Shown: positions 57,644-64,000 of the stretch, piece after piece
How the letters are laid out: every line of letters starts with the position of its first letter
Numbering within the stretch: the first letter of the stretch is position 1
NCBI GenBank assembly: GCA_031213475.1
Contig: JARUPZ010000003.1
Span: forward strand, 11,069,127 to 11,133,126
Source of the DNA: Nereocystis luetkeana
Taxonomy: Eukaryota; Sar; Phaeophyceae; Laminariales; Laminariaceae
DNA length: 64,000 nt
Direction: 5' to 3'
Position numbers and translations under genes: made by a program
The notes under the pieces: model-generated
Database searches by the model: none
The model's input: the letters and a program-made list of their open reading frames with translations, nothing else
Told to the model about the DNA's origin: nothing

Positions 57644-58417
57644 GTTTCCTATGCGGTTCGATTTCGAGGTTAAGATTTGTATTTTTCGATCTCAAAAACG
57701 AATGACCCTGCTTATGCAGTCGAAATATGCAAAATCTGACCGGAAAAATTTCGATTTGATAATCCAATGACCCAAGTCGTCGGATTTTGGCCCAAAATCC
57801 GACGACCTGGGTCATCAGACTTTCAAATCGAAAAATGGCATGCTCTCTAAATTCAAGATGTTATCCATGACAGCAAACAGCAGCAGAACGATCGATGAGT
57901 TGGAAGGTGACACAGCTGTATAGCGGCGTCGCTTGGCGCCCGACGCTCGGGCGGCGGGCGGCGCGACCCTCCGTAGCCAGACGTCAGTCGCCTCGCGCGG
58001 GCTCGGGCCTAGAGACCAAGAGAAGCGCATTCGGCACGTACCTCTCCGTGGATACGTACGAGTACTTGTACGTACACTGCTGTACAGCAGCAGCAGCAGC
58101 AGTCAGTCACAACATGGAACCCAAAAGACCAAGACAGGTGGCTCTAGCGCACTCGCCACGTCTCCTCGCCGCCAGACCAGAGGCAGCCAGCCTTGGCTCG
58201 CACACTTGGGTCCTACGCGCAGTGCAGCGCACCCAGCACGTCTCTTCGCGGCGCCAAACCACAAAAACAGCAGTTGGTCTCGGCGTTTGCTCAAATCTCT
58301 ACACACACAATAAACCTGATTTTTCCGCATAGGAAGGCTGTTTCGATTTGCCAACGTCACATCTGAAAATGCGATCGGGCCAAAATCTGAAGCTCAAAAA
58401 TCGAACCGCCTAGGAAA
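57644..58417. mobile_element. MITE-like element copy A, unit 3
   Basis: As 20964-21734, with the same inverted ends and two changes near the right end. Confidence 0.8.
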
Positions 58418-58433
58418 CGGTCTAAGGCTGCTT

Positions 58434-59208
58434 GCTTCCTATTCGGTTCGATTTTGAGCGTCAGATTTGTATTTTTTCGATCTCTCGAAAAATGGATGCC
58501 CATGATGATGCAGTCCAAATATGCAAAATCCGAACGAAAAAAATTGATTTTGATAATCAGATGACCCAAGTCGTCGTATTTTGGGTCATCAGATTTTCAA
58601 ATCGATAAATGGCATGCTCTCTAAATTCAAGATGTTATCCGCGACAGCAAACAGCAGCAGAACGATCGATGAGTCGATGAGTTGGATGGTGACACAGCTG
58701 TATGGCGACGTTGCTTCGCGCCCGACGCGCGGTCGGCGGGCGGCGCGTCTCTCCGTGGCCAGACTGCAGTCGGCTGTCGCGGGCTCGGGCCTAGAGACCA
58801 AGAGAAGCGCACTCGGCGCGCACCTCTCCCTGTGGATACGTACTCGTAGACTACACTGCTGTACAGCAGCAGCAGTCACAATCACATTGTGAAACACTAA
58901 ATACTAAGACAGGCTGGCTCTAGCGCACTCCCCACGTGTCTTCGCCGCCAGACCAGAGGCAGTCAGCCTTGGCTCGGACGCTTGGGTCCTACGCGCAGTG
59001 CAGCGCAACAATTAGCGCGCCTCTTCGCGGCGCCAGACCACAACAACAGCCGTTGGTCTCGGTTTTTGCTCGAATTTCTGCACGCACAATAAATCTGGTT
59101 TTTATCTTTCCGCATAGGAGACTACTTTTGATTTGCCAAGTTCACATCTGAAAAAGCGACCGGGTCAAAATCTGAAGCTCAAAAATCAAAACGCATAGCA
59201 TAGGGAAC
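58434..59208. mobile_element. MITE-like element copy B, unit 3
   Basis: As 21751-22525; nearly identical to the unit 2 copy at 41355. Confidence 0.8.
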
Positions 59209-59266
59209 AATCTCCGTACCCCCTCATGTAATTGTCTGGGCTTTTGACGGGTCAGGTCAAACCTCA

Positions 59267-59362
59267 CGGGTCGGGTCGGGTCGAGTCGGCTGACCCGACC
59301 CGACCGCTGACCCGACCCGACCCGCGAGATTTCAAAACCTCCTGACCTGATCCGACCCGACC
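59267..59362. repeat. GGGTC pentamer repeats with hairpin, unit 3
   Basis: Same variant as unit 2. Confidence 0.8.
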
Positions 59363-59366
59363 CGCC

Positions 59367-59442
59367 ACCTGGTACAGAAGAACACGGTACAGCATCCAGC
59401 TGATAGCACCACACAAACACACATGATAATAACTCAATGAAA
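59367..59442. repeat. second copy of the 75-bp block, unit 3
   Basis: As 22674-22750. Confidence 0.75.
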
Positions 59443-59459
59443 TATAGAAATAACTCACT

Positions 59460-59552
59460 CTATCTGACCTCACCCCGCTCCACCCCCTCATCCCACCCGA
59501 CCTCACCTCACCCCACCCCACCCCACCCCAGCTCACCCCACCCCACCCTACC
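59460..59552. repeat. second CACCTCACCC-type microsatellite, unit 3
   Basis: As 22751-22862. Confidence 0.78.
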
Positions 59553-60590
59553 TCTTTTTGGGCTCTTTTGTCTGGTGGTGTTTTCGTACCCGGTGCGTTG
59601 GCATTAAATCTGCTCCTACCTCGATTCAGGTGCAAGTCTTTAGGTTTTCTCTGTCTCACCGTTTGTGACAACATCATTGGTATCTCGGTAGGATGATCAG
59701 TTAGGGAAGACACTGGGTGTACTGATGGCGTTGGGTAGAAATGACGACGCACACAACCAGAGCGGACAAACACAAAGAAATACAAGAGCACACTACGATA
59801 TTAAAGCGAAAGAACAAGAAGAGAACACAAGGACCCACGAACGTAAAATAGCAGGACAACACCACACGCTAGCTACGTTTATGTGTTCATGATTGTGGAG
59901 TTATTGGTTGGATATTGACCCTTGGCTTTGCACCCAACCTCACTGCTTATACGAGGTACTACTAGTGTACTGTAGAAATGCACAGCCTGTGTAACCTCCT
60001 ATATACTCGAAATACGCTCTTGACCTATTTAACCCCCACATCCCTGCCCCATCTCAACAACTTGGTATTTTGCCCCTTCCTTCAACTCTTCCCCCTCCCC
60101 GCATACGACTGCGGCCATGCATGACATCGAGTACACCCCCCCCCCCCTGCCCACCATGCTCCTTCGGCCTGGTTGAATTGAGTACCCCCGGCCTTTTTTG
60201 CATTCTGAGTCAATGCTCCAGAGGACACCCTCTCCTCGCCTTCTCTGTTCGCTCCCTCACACGCCACAAACCACAAATGTGTCACTCTTCCCTCTCCCTT
60301 CTCGTTGGGTCGCCTGAGCGTGTACACCCGACGCTGCCAATCTACTGCTGGTTGCCCCTTGCACCCTGCCAGAAATGATATACTGGTAGCGCATACTCTC
60401 CCGGTACGTCTTATACCAAGCCTTGTCTCCTATCCCAACCAATTCCCTCAGTGCCTTTGTCGCCTGTTCACGAATGATCCCATAACGTTTTCTATTCGCA
60501 TACAGTATGTACGTTGACAATGGTAAGGGTTCTCTCGGCCCAAGTGTTAAAATGATGACTCGACACCAACTCTACAACAGTAAAAGCATC
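59553..60590. other. unit 3 end segment, no recognised gene
   Basis: Almost identical to 42473-43505. Confidence 0.5.
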
Positions 60591-61678
60591 CTATCAAACG
60601 GTGATCCTGTTGTTTACATCCTGTCGGGTGCTCCTTTCCACTGTATTATATCCCAATCGAGTTTTGCCGTACGTTCGACCCAACTTGTGCGTGAAGTTGC
60701 TGCCTGCTCTGAACGGTTTGCTGGTCTCCTCTCGACTTTTCGTATTTACAGTAGATTCAACACCGCTAGACAAATCCCAGACTTCCTTCCTACGTTCAAT
60801 TTTGCACATGAAACACAACACAGAGTATACCTGGTACAGAAGAACCCGGTACAGCATCCAGCTGATAGCACCACACAAACACACATGGTAAGAACACAGT
60901 GACATACCGAAATAACGCAAGAACATGTACCAGTACCATATATCGCAAGAACGCAAGAACATACGGTAAGCACACAAGAACATACCCTGAGAAGACCATA
61001 ACATGCCTGGTATGATACGATAGAAGATCATCAGCATGAGTATGTAGAATACAACGAAATGAAGGCTAACACAGCAGAACACAAGAACAAAAGCAGACAA
61101 GAACATAGGGTCCGTACAGCCCAAACCCCGCGAGCTTCCCCAGCACTGAGGTGCACGTTTATCATATTCGGGGGGTGTTTGTTCGAGGATCCTCAAATAT
61201 CGCAAAAACGCTCAACGAAGATCCTCGATGCTTTTGATGTTTTGTTTTGTTCTGTTTTTCCCACACAACGTCTTCCGCCCTGCACCACCGATGCACGCGG
61301 AAAAGGTGTTTCGTTCTTCGTGATATGTGCAATTTTCAGAAGACGCGGTTTTGTACGGTTTTGGACAGCTCTTCCTAACGGCTTGCTATTGTCATACCGG
61401 TAGTAGGTGGAGCAGCAGTCCTTTGTTCTTTAGTGCATACCAGGTATAAGACGCTGGGGGGAGATACGATATACGCAGGAAGCCGTAAATGGGACATGAT
61501 TTGATTCGCTCAACATTATATCATACGGGTAGCGTACCCACCCGTTTCGAAATACAGCGTGGGAACTGAGTGGTTACTCTTCTTGTCAACTCACGGATGA
61601 AAGTTGTTTTCGCTTTCTATATAGGACAACATTACACCAAAAATGGCAAATTATTAGTTAGTATCATAGCTGTATACA
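60591..61678. other. unit 4 entry segment, no recognised gene
   Basis: Nearly identical to 43506-44593. Confidence 0.5.
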
Positions 61679-62620
61679 AGGCGCTTCGCTCCGCGGGCGG
61701 CCTACGCCGCCCGCTACGCTCGCTCAGGAAGGAAAAAAGTACATCAAATTACGCGAAGTGAACAGAGGTCCACGATTGAGTTTAGTGTTTTCAAGGATCG
61801 TAATTGCAAACCGGCGACTTGATAATGCCAAGAGTCCCGCCGCCATGCTTCAGGAAAAAACAGCTCCGACGTCAGCTTGGATGCCACATATACTCTTCGC
61901 GTCGCGGATGTCGTACGTACGTACATACACCCCAGGTAGGGTACTACTGTCTGTACTTATTTTCTTCTTTCGATATGCTCTATGCCTGTACTGCATGTTC
62001 GAAGAAAGCGAAAGCACAGCACGGCACAGCAGCAAAAACAATGAAAATGAAACCGAACACTCGGAAAGGAAAAAAAATCCCCGTTCCCTCTCGTGTAATA
62101 TTTGTTCTGTCTGATTGGAACACCTTACACCCGGTCGAAAAGAAGAAAAAAAACAAATCGCACAGAAGAGCTTCTCTCAGCCTCGTACGCCGCCCGCCCC
62201 TCTCGCGACCACCTCGCTACCGATTCGGTCCGGGTAAAGCTTTTATCACTCTCTGCCACAATCAGCCCCGTCGCCCGCCCCGCGTGAAGCCCGGTGCTCA
62301 CCGTGGCCGTCGTTCGCCAGCTCGATAACGTTGGTGCTCAAACTGCACACCTCCCTCTTTCAATTTCAGCGTGGTCGCAAAGATAAGCACCGCTTGAATA
62401 TTATCTTTCCCTCCCGAACGACCTTTATAAACTCGTACATACTCTATCAAAAATCATAAATCGAAGCCAGACAAAGCCCGTTCATGCATCCCTCGAGACA
62501 AGAAAGAACTGCAGAAAAGGTCCGGCAAGTAATGAAAGAAGGCGGTTTGGAAGTGGGAGCTCTGAGAGGCCAGGGATGCACCAACCGAGCACGCTCAGGG
62601 GTTGTGATCTAAGTATGTAG
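61679..62620. repeat. dispersed repeat R1 in unit 4 (internally deleted)
   Basis: Same deletion as units 1 and 3. Confidence 0.8.
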
Positions 62621-62627
62621 TTCTATT

Positions 62628-62795
62628 ATACCCCACTGCACCCCACCTCACTCCACCGTACCTCAGCTCACCTCACCTCACCTCACCGCACCTCACCCCA
62701 CCCCACCTCACCGCACCTCACCTCAGCTCACCCCAGCTCACCCCACCCTACCTCACCTCAGCCGACCTCAACCTTCCCCACCCTACTCCACGCTC
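62628..62795. repeat. CACCTCACCC-type microsatellite, unit 4
   Basis: As 9181-9345. Confidence 0.83.
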
Positions 62796-63048
62796 CAGGT
62801 ATGTGCGCCTCATCGGCATCCTGAGGGCCTAGGACTGCAGTGGCAGCGGTGGCGGTGTTGATTGACGGCGGAGGCGGTGTCTGCCGCGATGGTGATGACA
62901 GTGGACTACGTGTAGAGATGCCTCCGCCGGATACTCCTGTGTGTGTGTGTGTGTTTTTTTTTTGTCATTTGGCATGTGGTGGGAGGGGTAGTGGGGGGGG
63001 GAAAGGAGGATGGGGTAGGGGTGGGGTGGACATAATTGTATGCGTGAT

Positions 63049-63898
63049 GGAGGCGATGGGTCTCACGCGGTAGCGGCGGTCTGGTCGACCTTTTGTTTTC
63101 CTCGCGAGACCTGCTACGTGGTGAGTTCCCCGGTGTTCGTGTTGCTCTCATTGCTCCCGCCGCCCCACCCCCTGACGACGGTGAGGGGAGAAAGGTAGGG
63201 GTGGGTAGGCACACGTGTAGATGTGATAGAGACGATGGATCGCGCGCAGTGGCGGCGATGTTGTCGACCCTCTTCTTGTCTGGCCGGGTGACTCTTGTAA
63301 AGAAAAACCTGTTTCGCAGTGATGTCTCCGGTGTACGTGTTGCTCTCATTGCTCCCGCCGCCCCACCCCCTGACGACGGTGAGGGGAGAAAGGTGGGGGT
63401 GGGTAGGCACACGTGTAGATGTGATAGAGGCGATGGATCGCGCGCAGTGGCGGCGATGTTGTCGACCCTCTTCTTGTCTGGCCGGGTGACTCTTGTAAAG
63501 AAAAACCTGTTTCGCAGTGATGTCTCCGGTGTACGTGTTGCTCTCATTGCTCCCGCCGCCCCACCCCCTGACGACGGTGAGGGGAGAAAGGTGGGGGTGG
63601 GTAGGCACACGTGTAGATGTGATCGAGGCGATGGATCGCGCGCAGTGGCGGCGATGTTGTCGACCCTCTTCTTGTCTGGCCGGGTGACTCTTGTAAAGAA
63701 AAACCTGTTTCGCAGTGATGTCTCCGGTGTTCGTGTTGCTCTCATTGCTCCCGCCGCCCCACCCCCTGACGACGGTGAGGGGAGAAAGGTGGGTGTGGGG
63801 TAGGCACACGTGTAGATGTGATCGAGGCGATGGATCGCGCGCAGTGGCGGCGATGTTGTCGACCTTCTTCTTGTCTGGCCGGGCGACTCTTGTAAAGA
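63049..63898. repeat. 198-bp tandem array, unit 4 (four copies)
   Basis: No TTATATAG variant. Two copies share a GGTGTACGTGTTG change, pointing to a recent duplication inside the array. Confidence 0.9.
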
Positions 63899-64000
63899 TA
63901 AATGGGGGAAAAAGTATAAAAACCGATGAGGGGAAAAAAAAGGAAAAAAATGGCAAACAAACGAAAAAAACAAATGAACATACAACAACAAAAAAGGAAA
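63899..64000. repeat. purine-rich tract, unit 4 (cut by window end)
   Basis: Start of the tract equivalent to 10451-10720. Confidence 0.6.

Larger units (their letters stand above)
43506..60590. repeat. macrosatellite unit 3 (17.1 kb)
   Basis: Same block order. The middle (about 45.4-58.4 kb) resembles unit 1, and the last 2 kb is almost identical to the end of unit 2. Confidence 0.92.
60591..64000. repeat. macrosatellite unit 4, partial (runs off the window)
   Basis: Alignable to the start of unit 3 at an offset of 17085 bp, as far as the purine-rich tract. Confidence 0.92.

Noticed and set aside
7051-64000. rDNA or histone tandem array
   Set aside because: No rRNA, 5S or histone sequence was recognised in any unit.
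1-64000. Retroelements such as LINEs or LTR elements
   Set aside because: No reverse transcriptase, integrase or gag-like motif was seen in any frame, and no long terminal direct repeats flank a coding block.

Overview
The window is eukaryotic nuclear DNA. The reasons are a GT-type splice donor after a recognisable conserved exon, short TTAGGG runs, MITE-like elements, foldbacks, micro- and minisatellites, very low gene density, and no operons or ribosome binding sites. The overall look (mid-GC, many CAG/CTG runs, large non-coding repeats) would suit an alga or stramenopile such as a brown alga, but that is a guess and no sequence here settles it.

Layout. Bases 1-7050 are a left flank holding a degenerate tandem satellite (about 1605-2640), small hairpins, one unassigned open frame, an old diverged copy of a dispersed repeat that I call R1 (5250-6205), and a short tandem array (6640-7056). 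From 7051 to the right edge the window is a head-to-tail array of very large, highly similar units, a macrosatellite: unit 1 7051-23794 (16.7 kb), unit 2 23795-43505 (19.7 kb), unit 3 43506-60590 (17.1 kb), unit 4 60591-64000 (cut by the window end).

Each complete unit has the same order: an entry segment; an R1 copy headed by a GC-rich hairpin; a CACCTCACCC-type microsatellite; a 198-bp tandem array (4 copies); a purine-rich tract; a GATT/GGAT microsatellite; about 3.5 kb without recognisable genes but with a 212-bp foldback; a cluster of TTCCATGGAAGC palindromes; C-rich tracts; an 80-bp hairpin; a telomere-like run; a 9-bp minisatellite (CAAGGCAAG)n; a 140-nt exon on the minus strand that resembles the N-terminus of VPS15/PIK3R4; a 63-bp foldback; an R1 fragment interrupted by one or two MITE-like elements with about 35-bp inverted ends; a GGGTC-pentamer hairpin; and a second microsatellite. 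Unit 2 has 3.45 kb that the others lack, and lacks one MITE.

The only gene I recognise is the VPS15-like first exon. It is intact in unit 1, frameshifted in unit 2 and lacks its ATG in unit 3. Nearly all long open frames elsewhere are by-products of repeats whose period is a multiple of three (9 and 198 bp). The units are mosaics: different segments group different pairs of units, as expected from unequal crossing-over or gene conversion. The most unusual small-scale signal is a heptamer, TACCAGG, present or absent (once or twice) at the same positions in different units. It resembles a footprint of something that inserts at TA.
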